Source: a virus. Taken from it: a stretch of 21,412 bases of DNA. Where the stretch lies: the IMG/VR virus record IMGVR_UViG_3300032289_000853, positions 1-21,412 of that record, one strand, 5' to 3'. The notes beneath the pieces are model-generated. The model had not been told where the DNA came from. It searched no databases and worked only from the letters and a program-made list of their open reading frames with translations. Position numbers and translations under genes: made by a program. This document shows, piece by piece, positions 1-8,227 of the stretch (position 1 is its first letter; each line of letters begins with the position of its first letter).

Positions 1-621
1 AGCAACGAACATCAAAGCAGGAGGAACGATCAACTTGCGGGGCTTTGCAGCGATCAGCAAGCTACGCTCGTCTGTCCAAGCAGCGATCTGAATAACGGCA
101 TTCTCAAGAGAAGTCTCGTTCAAATCGGCAGGAGTTGCGGGTGTATTGCTGTTAACGCCACCAGAAACCAAGGGGTGCTGTGTCGAGAACAAAACTTGAC
201 CGTCACCGTATGTGGGGTTGCCAGCACCGGTAAAACCTTGGTTCAGAACCGCAGCAGCTTTAACCTGCTTGGTGTAAGCCATACCACGGGCCAAAGCCTT
301 GGTATAACGTGAAGACAGGCTGTCGTACAAGTTATCTTCCACAGCTTCCTCTGTGATGGAGAAGCCCATCGCAATGGTTTCGTGGGTGTAACGTGCAGTC
401 CATGCTTCCTGTGCATTGTCATAAGCGATGGCAGAACCCTCGTTTTTGACTGGTGCAGCAGCAAAGCCAGACAGCTTTGTCTCTTCTTCAAAGCTACGCT
501 CAGATGTCTCTGTTTCGTAGATTTCTTTGTGCTCTTCGCCGTATTTAGCGTACTCAAGACCGAACAAAGCGTTCAAGCCGGGGAGTAATTCTTTGAGCAG
601 TTGTGCGCGTGAAATAGCCAT
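1..621 (-). CDS. Major capsid protein, N-terminal part (runs off window edge)
   Basis: The frame is open from an ATG at 621 to the window edge and gives 207 residues beginning MAISRAQLLKELLPGLNALF. It forms the capsid shell. The start has a clear Shine-Dalgarno, AAGGAG, that overlaps the stop codon of the upstream virion gene. The N-terminus (LLKELLPGLNALFGLEY), an acidic stretch around residues 25-45 and the segment KPRKLIVPPALMFVA resemble the Mu gpT-like major head protein family. Position after portal, scaffold-like and decoration-like genes supports this. The C-terminus lies outside the window, so full length and fold cannot be checked. Family assignment is by recall of sequence style and less certain than the capsid role. 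Confidence 0.82.
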   Translation of the reverse strand, partial: MAISRAQLLKELLPGLNALFGLEYAKYGEEHKEIYETETSERSFEEETKLSGFAAAPVKNEGSAIAYDNAQEAWTARYTHETIAMGFSITEEAVEDNLYDSLSSRYTKALARGMAYTKQVKAAAVLNQGFTGAGNPTYGDGQVLFSTQHPLVSGGVNSNTPATPADLNETSLENAVIQIAAWTDERSLLIAAKPRKLIVPPALMFVA

Positions 622-632
622 GATTTAGCTCC

Positions 633-1235
633 TTAGATGCCAACGGCGTTAGTGAAAGCGGAAGCGCCGGGATTGAACTTAACAAACACTTCAGTGTAAG
701 TATCAGTCAATGGGGAGGCGAAACCGATGATCTTAAACGCAGCGGCAGTCGTTACAACTGTGCTTTCCAAAGCGCTGGTAGAGTTACCTGTACGGGTAGA
801 ACCTGTAGAAGTAGACTGTGCAGCAGCAAAGAAGGTGTTTGCGCCAAGAGCGGCTTGAGTAACTTGGCCATCCAATTGAGCTTGGAAAGTCACGTTAGGG
901 TCAGTGATAACGTATGCAGTTACCACGCCGGTTGTGCCGGAGGGATAGTACTGACCGTAGATCTGCTGACCTTGTGCGTTGATGTATGAAGCACCAACAA
1001 AAACGCCCCAAGCACCAAGAGTATCGCCACCAAGGTTATTGGTAGTTAAGTCTGCGCCGGTAGCGGTACACAAAGCAATATAACCGTCTGCATTGATGAG
1101 AACAGCTTGTCCATAGAACAAGTTGGACGCAAGACCTGCTGGGTTAATCAGATACTGACTCGTAGCGCCGGCATAAGGCATGCCGTCGTTACGATTGATG
1201 GGACGCAGCCCATAGGGAGCATTCGTAGTTGACAT
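633..1235 (-). CDS. Probable virion (capsid decoration-like) protein
   Basis: The product has 200 residues and is rich in Gly, Ala, Thr, Ser and Asn with almost no Cys or His, typical of beta-rich virion proteins. It begins MSTTNAPYGLRPINRNDGMP, a style common in small head proteins of environmental phages, and carries a Thr/Ser/Gly-rich stretch around residues 140-165. It lies between the scaffold block and the major capsid gene, where decoration or head-stabilising proteins are usually found. The SD GGAG sits just upstream of the ATG. No catalytic motif is seen. The structural role is inferred from context and composition; the decoration label is a guess among head proteins. Confidence 0.6.
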   Translation of the reverse strand: MSTTNAPYGLRPINRNDGMPYAGATSQYLINPAGLASNLFYGQAVLINADGYIALCTATGADLTTNNLGGDTLGAWGVFVGASYINAQGQQIYGQYYPSGTTGVVTAYVITDPNVTFQAQLDGQVTQAALGANTFFAAAQSTSTGSTRTGNSTSALESTVVTTAAAFKIIGFASPLTDTYTEVFVKFNPGASAFTNAVGI

Positions 1236-1254
1236 TTAAGTCTCCAAAAAAAAA

Positions 1255-1713
1255 TTAAGTACCTTTTCCGAAAGTGACCGTGGACTTACGTTCTTTGAAC
1301 ATAGGCATCCGTGGATCATTTTCTCGCATATAGGTGTTGTCTACTGACTGCATTTGCGCTTCCGCTTGATTGCGATAGTACGCATTACGCTGCTCAGTAA
1401 ATTCCACGGGTGTTTTGCAAAGTAACAAACCACTGACTTGAACGCTATCTGGAAACTGTGCATGACTGCTAGATCCAAACAAACGAATTTCAGGATGGTC
1501 AGAAGCCTTTACGGGTTCCCAGCCTTCGCGCAGTTTTGAAGAAATATTGGTAGCGTCTTCCTTATTCAAGGTACTAACACGGATCCAACGGAAAGCATAG
1601 CCCGGCTCTGGATGAGGATCAGGCAAAAGCTGGGGCGGCATCCAATGTTTTGGACGGGCAACAGCCTCACGGCTTTCAGTATCACGTTTAGCACGAGTTT
1701 GATTTTCAGACAT
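1255..1713 (-). CDS. Conserved-looking phage head-region protein, function unknown
   Basis: The product has 152 residues. The N-terminal third is charged and Pro-rich (RPKHWMPPQLLPDPHPEPG), followed by a compact domain around residues 38-95 (FRWIRVSTLNKEDATNISSKLREGWEPVKASDHPE, split here by eye) and a polar, Met- and Arg-rich tail. No enzyme motif, signal peptide or membrane segment is visible. The gene starts 1 base after the scaffold-like stop codon, with an AAGG motif inside the end of that gene, so the two are probably co-translated. Its place between scaffold and capsid suggests a role in head assembly, which is inference only. Confidence 0.7.
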   Translation of the reverse strand: MSENQTRAKRDTESREAVARPKHWMPPQLLPDPHPEPGYAFRWIRVSTLNKEDATNISSKLREGWEPVKASDHPEIRLFGSSSHAQFPDSVQVSGLLLCKTPVEFTEQRNAYYRNQAEAQMQSVDNTYMRENDPRMPMFKERKSTVTFGKGT

Positions 1714-1714
1714 A

Positions 1715-2635
1715 TCAATTACCTTTTCTTAATTCTGCAATTTTTTGAGCCATAAGTTCGTGGGATACACCAAACTTTTTAGCCATCGTTACCTGAAATG
1801 GAGTGAGCCGGATCTTGGAAGATGAGGTGCTCCGTGTCGCAGGTGCGACGACATTCGATTTTTGACGAGGAGCGGAACTCGTTTGAGTTTCCGATTCGTT
1901 GTTATCCAGATCGAAGTTCTCTGGAAACACTTGGCGAATACGCGAATTCAATCGCGTGTAATATTCGTCGGAGTTAGGGTCGATACCATTCTTAATGAGC
2001 TTAGTATGTAAGCCCAGAGCAAAGCTGGTCATCTCATCATCACTGCCAAACCAAGAATTCTCGCTTTGCCATCTAGCAGCTTTAGGATCTACTTGTGGCT
2101 GGCGAGGGACTTCCCTAGGTGCGATTTTTACTTCATTTTCTTCTTTTTGTAAAGCGGGTTTGAAATTATTTACTCGCTCCATTTTAATTTTGGCAGAAGT
2201 TAATAACTCCTGAGCCTCAACTAAAGCGTCAGAATCACCTGATTCATACGCATTTTTGTAGCGTCGTTTAGCTTCATCAACCTCATTAGATACTACTTTT
2301 TTAGCCTGTTCTAGTAATGCTGACTGCCCCTCAGATAATGAACCTTTGAGCTTTTTATTCTCTTCGGCCACAGATTGAGCAAAAGCAATAGCCTCTTCCC
2401 GCTCGCGAGCAGCTTCCTCAGCACGGCGACGCTCATTGTGAAAGCCTGACTGTAAATCAGAAATACGCTTTTTTACTTTTTCGTCGTATCTTTCAATTTC
2501 ATCATCATCTTTATCGGCTTCTTTTTTATTAGAGACTTGAATCTCTACATCTACGCCGCCGTCATCTTCCTGAACTGTTGTTTTTTTGTCAACTTCATCG
2601 GGAAATGCAAATTCTTCTTTATTAAAATTATCCAT
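1715..2635 (-). CDS. Putative capsid scaffolding protein
   Basis: The product has 306 residues. The first 65 are very acidic (EDDGGVDVEIQ, ADKDDDE). Residues about 50-170 are dominated by Glu, Lys, Arg and Ala and look like long coiled coils. A short globular segment follows (NSWFGSDDEMTSFALGLHTK, then DPNSDEYYTRLNSRIRQVFP), and the end is basic with a helix-like KIRLTPFQVTMAKKFGVSHE. An acidic, helical protein immediately before the capsid genes, with a basic C-terminal helix that could bind the capsid protein, is the usual picture of a scaffolding protein that guides procapsid assembly and leaves later. No protease domain is visible. The call rests on layout and composition. Confidence 0.7.
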   Translation of the reverse strand: MDNFNKEEFAFPDEVDKKTTVQEDDGGVDVEIQVSNKKEADKDDDEIERYDEKVKKRISDLQSGFHNERRRAEEAAREREEAIAFAQSVAEENKKLKGSLSEGQSALLEQAKKVVSNEVDEAKRRYKNAYESGDSDALVEAQELLTSAKIKMERVNNFKPALQKEENEVKIAPREVPRQPQVDPKAARWQSENSWFGSDDEMTSFALGLHTKLIKNGIDPNSDEYYTRLNSRIRQVFPENFDLDNNESETQTSSAPRQKSNVVAPATRSTSSSKIRLTPFQVTMAKKFGVSHELMAQKIAELRKGN

Positions 2636-2645
2636 AAACTACTCC

Positions 2646-3053
2646 TTAATAGTTAGGTCGCTGAATTCCACGGGGATCCTGAACAACCGCTTCGACGCTA
2701 TCGTCGTTAATCAGTCGCCACTCGGTACCGTGTATCTTCATTCGCGTCCCAGTATTAGGTCGCGTAATGATGAAGTCTCCCACTTTGCATGAAGCCCCTG
2801 AAGGAAATCGTTTTTCGTCTTTAAAAGCGTCTGGGCCAATCTTGGCCACAAACAAGACGGGAGAAAGCAATTCTTCATGGTGCATTGCCGTGGCTGATTT
2901 TAAAATGCCAGTTTCGCTAAATTCCTCTTCAGCTTTGGGAAGCATACAAAGAATATGGTAAGTAGCGGGATCGGGCACTTGTCGTGCTTTTTCCTCTGGT
3001 TCTTTGTTTAGAAGACCAGATAGATTAACAGCAGACACATCAAATTCACTCAT
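2646..3053 (-). CDS. GroES-like co-chaperonin (Cpn10 fold)
   Basis: The product has 135 residues from the chosen start. After a 28-residue extension it reads as a Cpn10 barrel: YHILCMLPKAEEEFSETGIL, then SPVLFVAKIGPDAF, CKVGDFIITRPNTGTRMKIH and a final EWRLINDDSVEAVVQDP. GroES caps the host GroEL ring, and some phages, such as T4 with gp31, bring their own version to fold the capsid protein. The gene sits upstream of scaffold and capsid genes, which fits such a job. The mobile-loop region (about residues 40-60) is unlike the usual bacterial one. ATGs at 3062, 3059 and 3053 are possible; AAGGA is best spaced for 3053. The 5' end overlaps the 65-aa gene. Confidence 0.75.
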   Translation of the reverse strand: MSEFDVSAVNLSGLLNKEPEEKARQVPDPATYHILCMLPKAEEEFSETGILKSATAMHHEELLSPVLFVAKIGPDAFKDEKRFPSGASCKVGDFIITRPNTGTRMKIHGTEWRLINDDSVEAVVQDPRGIQRPNY

Positions 3054-3243
3054 CGTCATCATCCTTAATTTTTCTTAAAAGGTCATTCAACTCATACTGC
3101 GCGGTTCGTAGACCCTTAATTACTCCGCACATTCCCTTGTAATCAGCGTAGTCTTTAGCTACGCCGTCACACAAAGACCCACTAATATCCAGAACCCGCT
3201 CATTAATTTTTTGGTTCAAGATTTCGAATATCTTCAGTTCCAT
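3046..3243 (-). CDS. Small helical protein in the head operon, unknown function
   Basis: The product has 65 residues, mostly helical in appearance (MELKIFEILNQKINERVLDI), with two Cys, and ends in a very acidic tail, KIKDDDDE. It starts inside the end of the glycosyltransferase gene (41-base overlap) behind a good SD, GAGGT, and its end overlaps the start of the GroES-like gene. This nesting suggests coupled translation. No family is recognised. Similar small helical proteins are common near phage portals, but nothing here shows a specific role. Confidence 0.65.
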   Translation of the reverse strand: MELKIFEILNQKINERVLDISGSLCDGVAKDYADYKGMCGVIKGLRTAQYELNDLLRKIKDDDDE

Positions 3244-3988
3244 GATGCACCTCTATTGGTTTAAAAGTAGTAATGTCGTAGTTAGCAGACTTACACCATA
3301 CTCGTGCAAAGTTGCAATCCATTCTTAATGGACACGCTTCGCACTTAGCATTCTTTGTACTAATGTTGTTTCCGTGGTTTCGGTATAAATACAACACTTT
3401 AGGTAATCGTGCCGCAGGAAATTTTTCAACAATTTGCATAAACAAATCGCCGTCTGCACAGCCATTAGTACTAGCTAACTTCTCGTTGTAACCTTGGATG
3501 TGCTCCATTACATCTGAGCGGTACATTCCAAAATGTCTCCACCCGTGTTGATGTAATTTATTGGGATCAAATGTAGGACTTGGGGAATAATGTTCGACCT
3601 CACCCTTCTTACCTATCTGGGCAAAGTCAGAGTAAATGAACTTAACGTTAGGTAGCTGGTCAAAAGCCAGCAACATCTCCTCAATGGCATACCTTTCAAG
3701 CATGTCATCGCTGTCAAAATGAGCATAAAAGTCCCCTTTTGCAAGCCCAGAAAGCTTCAACATTGTGCTGTTATAGCCAATATTTACCCCATTTTTGTGG
3801 ACTTTTATGCGTTTATCACCCTTAGATAAGACCTCCGCTAGCTCCCACGTACCATCATCAGACCCATCATCGAGAATTATCAGTTCCCAATTCTTATAAG
3901 TCTGCTTTTTAACGCTTTCTATAGCGTTTTTGATGTAAGCCACGTTGTTATACGCAGCCATTAGTAGGGAAACTAGCGGTTTAGTCAT
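3203..3988 (-). CDS. Family 2 (GT-A) glycosyltransferase with C-terminal Cys cluster
   Basis: The product has 261 residues. It opens with the GT2 signature (PLVSLLMAAYNNVAYIKNAI, then SVKKQTYKNWELIILDDGSDDGT), followed by NIGYN and the metal/nucleotide-sugar motif FDSDD (Asp92 and Asp94). These proteins move a sugar from a nucleotide-sugar to an acceptor in the cytoplasm. No membrane segment is seen. Residues 216-232 hold four cysteines (C216, C219, C225, C232; CX2C-X5-C-X6-C), an unusual tail that could bind metal. The ATG directly follows the portal stop (TAAATG), so it belongs to the head operon. The acceptor could be a virion protein or a host surface glycan; the sequence does not say which. 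Confidence 0.9.
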   Translation of the reverse strand: MTKPLVSLLMAAYNNVAYIKNAIESVKKQTYKNWELIILDDGSDDGTWELAEVLSKGDKRIKVHKNGVNIGYNSTMLKLSGLAKGDFYAHFDSDDMLERYAIEEMLLAFDQLPNVKFIYSDFAQIGKKGEVEHYSPSPTFDPNKLHQHGWRHFGMYRSDVMEHIQGYNEKLASTNGCADGDLFMQIVEKFPAARLPKVLYLYRNHGNNISTKNAKCEACPLRMDCNFARVWCKSANYDITTFKPIEVHHGTEDIRNLEPKN

Positions 3989-6355
3989 TTAGCCTCGCGT
4001 CATTTTGGTAATTACATCAGCTTTAAGCTTCTGTTCGGTCTGTTTCTGCTGGGATTGCAGTCTCATAGCCTCTCTTTGGCTCTCAGCCTTGATTCTTTCA
4101 GCATCAATGGCCAATCTAGCCTGCGCCAGCGCCATATCCGCCTGATCTTTTGCAGTTTTACGCTTAACTTCTTCAGCTTTGATCTGCAATTCAGCCTGTT
4201 GCATCTGGATAAGTGGATCCTGAGCCTGTTGTTGAGCTTGTTTCTGCTGAGCCATAGCGGTATTGCTCTGTAAAAGCTGTGCACTTGCCTCTGCAATCAA
4301 CTTAGACAATTGAACTTCCACATCTTCTGGCAATCTTTCGTTTGGTGGAGGAAGTGGTACACCCATTTGCTCTTCAATCTTGCGTCTGTACAAGAATCCT
4401 AAGTGCTCCGCGATGTGTGCTTGAATAGCAGCCATCATTTGCTGAGCCATTGGGTTCTGCCCCATCGTTGCAGCGATCATTGGATCCTGCATAAACGTAG
4501 TATGAGCCGCAATGTGAGCATCTTGATCCTGATAGATGAATGCTCTAGTAGGTTCACCCTTCAAGAACGCCATGTTCTCAGAGATAGGATCTCTTGGTTG
4601 TTCATCGTCAGGAGTTGGAACCAGCTTATCGCCATTCTTAATACCAAGAATCTCAATCATTTGTCTATGGAGATTAGGTAAGTTGTAGATCTGCGGAGCT
4701 TGCTGCGCCATTTGCATCACAGCTTGGTACTGCATGATGCGCTGAGCCATCGTAGAACTATTAGGATCAGACACGGGTATGACATCCACCATGTCATAGT
4801 CTTCCTGCTTGGCCATCCTCGTACCAGAGGTGGGTTCGTACTCATACTCTGTAGGAGCGTAATCACGAATAATCGCTTTGAGGATTTTAAACTCTTGCTT
4901 CATAGCGTAGTGAACGCGAGCCTGCACAGCAGACATTGTTTTCAACTGACGCTCTAATAAAGCTAACGTAGTTCCTACTGGAGAATTAGCAGACATATCA
5001 CTGATATTCATATCAGCAATAGATCCCAAACGTCTACCCTCTTCAGTGACCTTATCTAACAACATAGACAAGACTTGTGATGGCTCCTTATAAGGAAGCA
5101 TCATTATGTTGTCTTTGATAGATCCACTAGGTACGTCTACATCCCTGAACTCACCGGGAGCGATAGGAGTGTCATCTCCCTTTACTCGTAAACCTCTAGA
5201 CTTCAAGCCGCCGGGCAGATTACTTAGTGTGCCAGCGTCAATGAGTTGTCTAATAAGAGACGTACCGGCTCTGGCATAACCACCAATAAGATGTATGAAA
5301 CCAAAGCCATAAGCACCAAAGCCGGGTACATAATCGTACTGAACAAAGTGTTGTCTCTTAAGGCGTTTCTTATCTGATTCATTCCAGTTCCTGTAAATAG
5401 ATAGAACCTTATTAGTCCCAACGTCAATCGTGATGATGTAAGGTAAAGCAATACCGTCTTCATCTTCATAGCCCGGAAGATCGTAGTCAACTTGAATTTC
5501 ATAAATTTGGTAGCGGTCGTCGTCAGTTACTGAGTAACCCTGCTCGTCCGCTTTCTTTTTCTCTACGTCCGTGTGTAAGTTACTAGGTTCTCCAAGTTCT
5601 ACATCAACATAGAAGCCTGCTACTTGTAATTTCTTTAGTTCATTCTTAGACTTACGCATGATGTGCGTAACTCTTTCTGCCGTCCTAGAGCTACTAGAGC
5701 CATAAGGAATAATCACATCCTCGGCGGGTACATAAACAGAAGTCTGCCGGCCAAGAGAAGGATCATAGTAAACCTTCTTAAAGGCCGAGCCAGCTAGACC
5801 TAAGTTAAACAACATTCTCTCGTGCTCAGGACGATACTCAGGCATCTCTTCCGTGAGCTTATAGTTCATGTCCTCCTGAACTCGCGCAGCCGCTTCAGTT
5901 TTGAGACGGTCAATTGCACCAATAATTTCCGTTTTGACTGGGCCCGCCGCTGGAAACGTTTCAATAATCGTTTCGCTTTGGAACCTAACCGCAGCTTCTG
6001 TAAGGATCGTAGAGAAAACTCCACAAGCGCCATTCCACGGCTCAGTACGTTCTTCATACTTCATCCCCAAAACATCTAGACCCTTGACATACATCTCCAC
6101 CCAGTCTTTACGAGATGTAATATCACTAGACACCTCCTCAACTAAATCAGATCCAATCGTCGCTAGAGTTCCTTCATCTATGAACTCAGCCAAGTTGTCG
6201 TCAAATTGATCCTCTCCTCCTTTAGGAGGAAACAAATCAATCTCAATCCCATCTATCTCAATAGACATAGATTCAGGATTCTCAACTTCGATTTCAATTT
6301 CTGGGCCTTCCAGAGATTCAATGCCTTTGGGCATTTCGTATAAAGATTTTTCCAT
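3989..6355 (-). CDS. Portal protein
   Basis: The product has 788 residues, the large size seen in P22-like portals. It forms the dodecameric ring at one capsid vertex through which DNA enters and leaves. Visible features are an acidic N-terminus (EIEIEVENPESMSIEIDGIE), a core with DWVEMYVKGLDVLGMKYEER, YVPAEDVIIPYGSSSS and FVQYDYVPGFGAYGFGFIHL, and a Gln/Ala/Lys-rich coiled-coil tail over about residues 685-788, comparable with portal barrel helices. It follows the large terminase by 7 bases; the SD GAGG overlaps the terminase stop. Order terminase, portal, scaffold, capsid is standard. The P22-type fold is inferred from length and tail. Confidence 0.9.
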   Translation of the reverse strand: MEKSLYEMPKGIESLEGPEIEIEVENPESMSIEIDGIEIDLFPPKGGEDQFDDNLAEFIDEGTLATIGSDLVEEVSSDITSRKDWVEMYVKGLDVLGMKYEERTEPWNGACGVFSTILTEAAVRFQSETIIETFPAAGPVKTEIIGAIDRLKTEAAARVQEDMNYKLTEEMPEYRPEHERMLFNLGLAGSAFKKVYYDPSLGRQTSVYVPAEDVIIPYGSSSSRTAERVTHIMRKSKNELKKLQVAGFYVDVELGEPSNLHTDVEKKKADEQGYSVTDDDRYQIYEIQVDYDLPGYEDEDGIALPYIITIDVGTNKVLSIYRNWNESDKKRLKRQHFVQYDYVPGFGAYGFGFIHLIGGYARAGTSLIRQLIDAGTLSNLPGGLKSRGLRVKGDDTPIAPGEFRDVDVPSGSIKDNIMMLPYKEPSQVLSMLLDKVTEEGRRLGSIADMNISDMSANSPVGTTLALLERQLKTMSAVQARVHYAMKQEFKILKAIIRDYAPTEYEYEPTSGTRMAKQEDYDMVDVIPVSDPNSSTMAQRIMQYQAVMQMAQQAPQIYNLPNLHRQMIEILGIKNGDKLVPTPDDEQPRDPISENMAFLKGEPTRAFIYQDQDAHIAAHTTFMQDPMIAATMGQNPMAQQMMAAIQAHIAEHLGFLYRRKIEEQMGVPLPPPNERLPEDVEVQLSKLIAEASAQLLQSNTAMAQQKQAQQQAQDPLIQMQQAELQIKAEEVKRKTAKDQADMALAQARLAIDAERIKAESQREAMRLQSQQKQTEQKLKADVITKMTRG

Positions 6356-6362
6356 TAGAGCC

Positions 6363-7853
6363 TCAATAGTAAACGTGCTTCTTTCTGAAGCCGATTAGAT
6401 CTTCACGCTCGTCTGTATCGAGCCGCAAAAATCCACCTTGTCTGAAACGAATTAATCCTTGAACACAAGCGTCAACCAAGTCATCATGATCTGCGTTCGG
6501 GAAAGCAGCCATTTGCTCAACCAACTCGTGCGCCCATCTCGTATCAGGTGCCCATACTTTACCCGACTTGAACAAATCAGTCACCGAGTTTAGACGCACA
6601 AATTTATCATTTCCTCTAGATGGGGTGTATTCACTCACCACAATCCCCATCCTTCTCAATTCAAATATCAACGGTGCTCCTGCGGCCTTAGCCTCAACAA
6701 CAAAAGCATCTGGCTCCCAATCTTTATAGTGGTTAAAAGCTTTCTCTTTCAACTCAGGAAACTCCATCCTCTTCTGGAAAGCATCTAACAAAATAATATT
6801 GATGTCTTCAGGGTTCTCTTTTAAATGAAAAACGCCAAGGGTCACGCAGGCGGAATAGTCCGATCTCTCATTCTTAGTGAATGCGGTATCCCAAGACTGA
6901 ATAATAAACTCACACTTAGGAGGATCTTCATGCTCCCAAATCTTCCACCACTCTCTCTTAACTAAAGCACCCTCTTCTCCCGTAGGGTTCTGCTGATACT
7001 GAGCATTCCACTTACTAGGAGGCAACTCATCCCGAAGTGCTTCTAATTCTTCCAAACTCCAAAACTCAGGCCATAAAGGTTTGCCACTCGGCATGATCGC
7101 TGGGAGTTCTATTAACTCCCACTCTTCCCCTCTATCCCTACTTGCTGCATCCTTGATGATTCTACCAGTCAGGTCTTTCTCCGACCAACGGGTCATCACT
7201 ACAACAATAGTACCTCCCGGCTGTAAACGCTGTCTAGGGCCAGAAGTGTACCATTCATAAATCTTGTCAAAGACAGTAGGATCTCCCTGAGCTAAAGCAG
7301 CTTCCTGTTCAGAGTGGGGATCGTCAATGATTAAAAGATCCGCACCTTTACCAGTTACTGTACCTCCAACGCCGATAGCGAAATACTCTCCACCGCCATT
7401 AGTAGCCCAGCGGCCAGCAGCTTTACTGTCTTGTCTCAAAGCCACATTAGGAAAGATTTTTGCATACTGTTCACTGTCTACTAAGTTCCTAACCTTCCTA
7501 CCGAATCCAACGGCGAGATCAGCCGTGTTAGAACACTGAATAACTTTCTTATTAGGAAACTTCCCAAGGAACCAAGAAGGTAAAAGATAACTAGCAAACT
7601 CACTCTTAGTATGCCGAGGAGCCATATTGATGATTAATCTCTTAATCTTCCCATTAGCAACATCTTCAAACTTCTTAGCCATGAGAGAGTGATGCCTCCC
7701 CGAAACAAACCCGGGCCACATCGTCTTAATATAGTCCATGAAAGACTCCTGCGCCTTCTCACGTATAAGCGCACTCTTATAGTCCTCCACCTCCGCTAAG
7801 AACAAATCCTTCTCGTTCTCCGGCAAACTATCAATCAACTGCTCAAGCTTCAT
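6363..7853 (-). CDS. Terminase large subunit (packaging ATPase and nuclease)
   Basis: The product has 496 residues. The ATPase domain shows a phage-type Walker A, APRHTKSE (78-85), and Walker B LLIIDD (173-178), with a likely coupling motif in VVVMTRW (217-223). The RNase H-like nuclease domain has QSWDTAF (Asp322), VVEAKAAG (Glu387) and HDDLVDA (Asp457/458), the acidic triad that cuts concatemers. It pumps DNA into the procapsid together with the portal. The N-terminal MWPGF...HHSLMAKKFEDV segment is typical of the family. Its ATG overlaps the stop of the winged-helix gene (ATGA), so translation is coupled. Length and motifs look complete. Confidence 0.96.
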   Translation of the reverse strand: MKLEQLIDSLPENEKDLFLAEVEDYKSALIREKAQESFMDYIKTMWPGFVSGRHHSLMAKKFEDVANGKIKRLIINMAPRHTKSEFASYLLPSWFLGKFPNKKVIQCSNTADLAVGFGRKVRNLVDSEQYAKIFPNVALRQDSKAAGRWATNGGGEYFAIGVGGTVTGKGADLLIIDDPHSEQEAALAQGDPTVFDKIYEWYTSGPRQRLQPGGTIVVVMTRWSEKDLTGRIIKDAASRDRGEEWELIELPAIMPSGKPLWPEFWSLEELEALRDELPPSKWNAQYQQNPTGEEGALVKREWWKIWEHEDPPKCEFIIQSWDTAFTKNERSDYSACVTLGVFHLKENPEDINIILLDAFQKRMEFPELKEKAFNHYKDWEPDAFVVEAKAAGAPLIFELRRMGIVVSEYTPSRGNDKFVRLNSVTDLFKSGKVWAPDTRWAHELVEQMAAFPNADHDDLVDACVQGLIRFRQGGFLRLDTDEREDLIGFRKKHVYY

Positions 7854-8074
7854 TCAAGATTCCTGAAGTTAATGTAAACAGGTCTAATCGTCCTACCCTG
7901 TCTATCAACCTTCTTTATAACACCTATATTTACAAGTCGCTTAACTATTTTTGAAGTATTTGACATACTCATCTTTCCTCTCTGATGGGCTATGTCCTTA
8001 AGAGACGGGCTAAACCCATACTTCTTCCACCATTCATCAATAATCAAAAACACTTCCTTCTGCACCGGGGTCAT
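7850..8074 (-). CDS. LexA-type winged-helix DNA-binding protein (no protease domain)
   Basis: The product is 74 residues from an ATG at 8074, which has a very good SD, GGAGGT. A longer frame reaches ATG at 8155, but that codon lies inside an operator-like repeat and has no SD. The sequence MTPVQKEVFLIIDEWWKKYG then FSPSLKDIA, SMSNTSKIVKRLVNIGVIKK and a basic wing VDRQGRTIRP match the N-terminal DNA-binding domain of LexA. No peptidase domain is present, so it should not self-cleave as LexA does. It lies between the two terminase genes, overlapping the large one by ATGA. Three dyad repeats just upstream suggest autoregulation. It is the best candidate to bind all five copies; this is inference. 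Confidence 0.8.
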   Translation of the reverse strand: MTPVQKEVFLIIDEWWKKYGFSPSLKDIAHQRGKMSMSNTSKIVKRLVNIGVIKKVDRQGRTIRPVYINFRNLE

Positions 8075-8146
8075 CTCTACCTCCATACATTCTTCAAACG
8101 TTCTGTCGCTTTTACGCGACACCATCTTCTTGTTAATTTGTACTCT

Positions 8147-8227
8147 AGAAATCATTTATCATTTCTGCGTTGTAGAAATCATTTATCATTTCTAGAAAAT
8201 TTTTTGTAGAAATCATTAATCATTTCT
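8147..8227. promoter_or_regulatory. Cluster of three operator-like dyad repeats
   Basis: Three 20-bp copies lie at 8147-8166, 8174-8193 and 8208-8227. The first two are identical (AGAAATCATTTATCATTTCT), the third differs by one base (TTAATC for TTTATC). Each has arms AGAAAT and ATTTCT around 8 bases. Centre spacings are 27 and 34. The cluster spans the gap between terS and the winged-helix gene; the terS stop codon is inside copy 3 and a spurious ATG of the winged-helix frame is inside copy 1. The N8 spacing equals that of the Gram-negative LexA box. Iteron or packaging-site roles remain possible. Confidence 0.75.

Noticed and set aside
8147-8227. CRISPR-like array of repeats.
   Set aside because: Only three units with gaps of 7 and 14 bases, far too short for spacers, and the unit is itself a dyad; operators or iterons explain it better.
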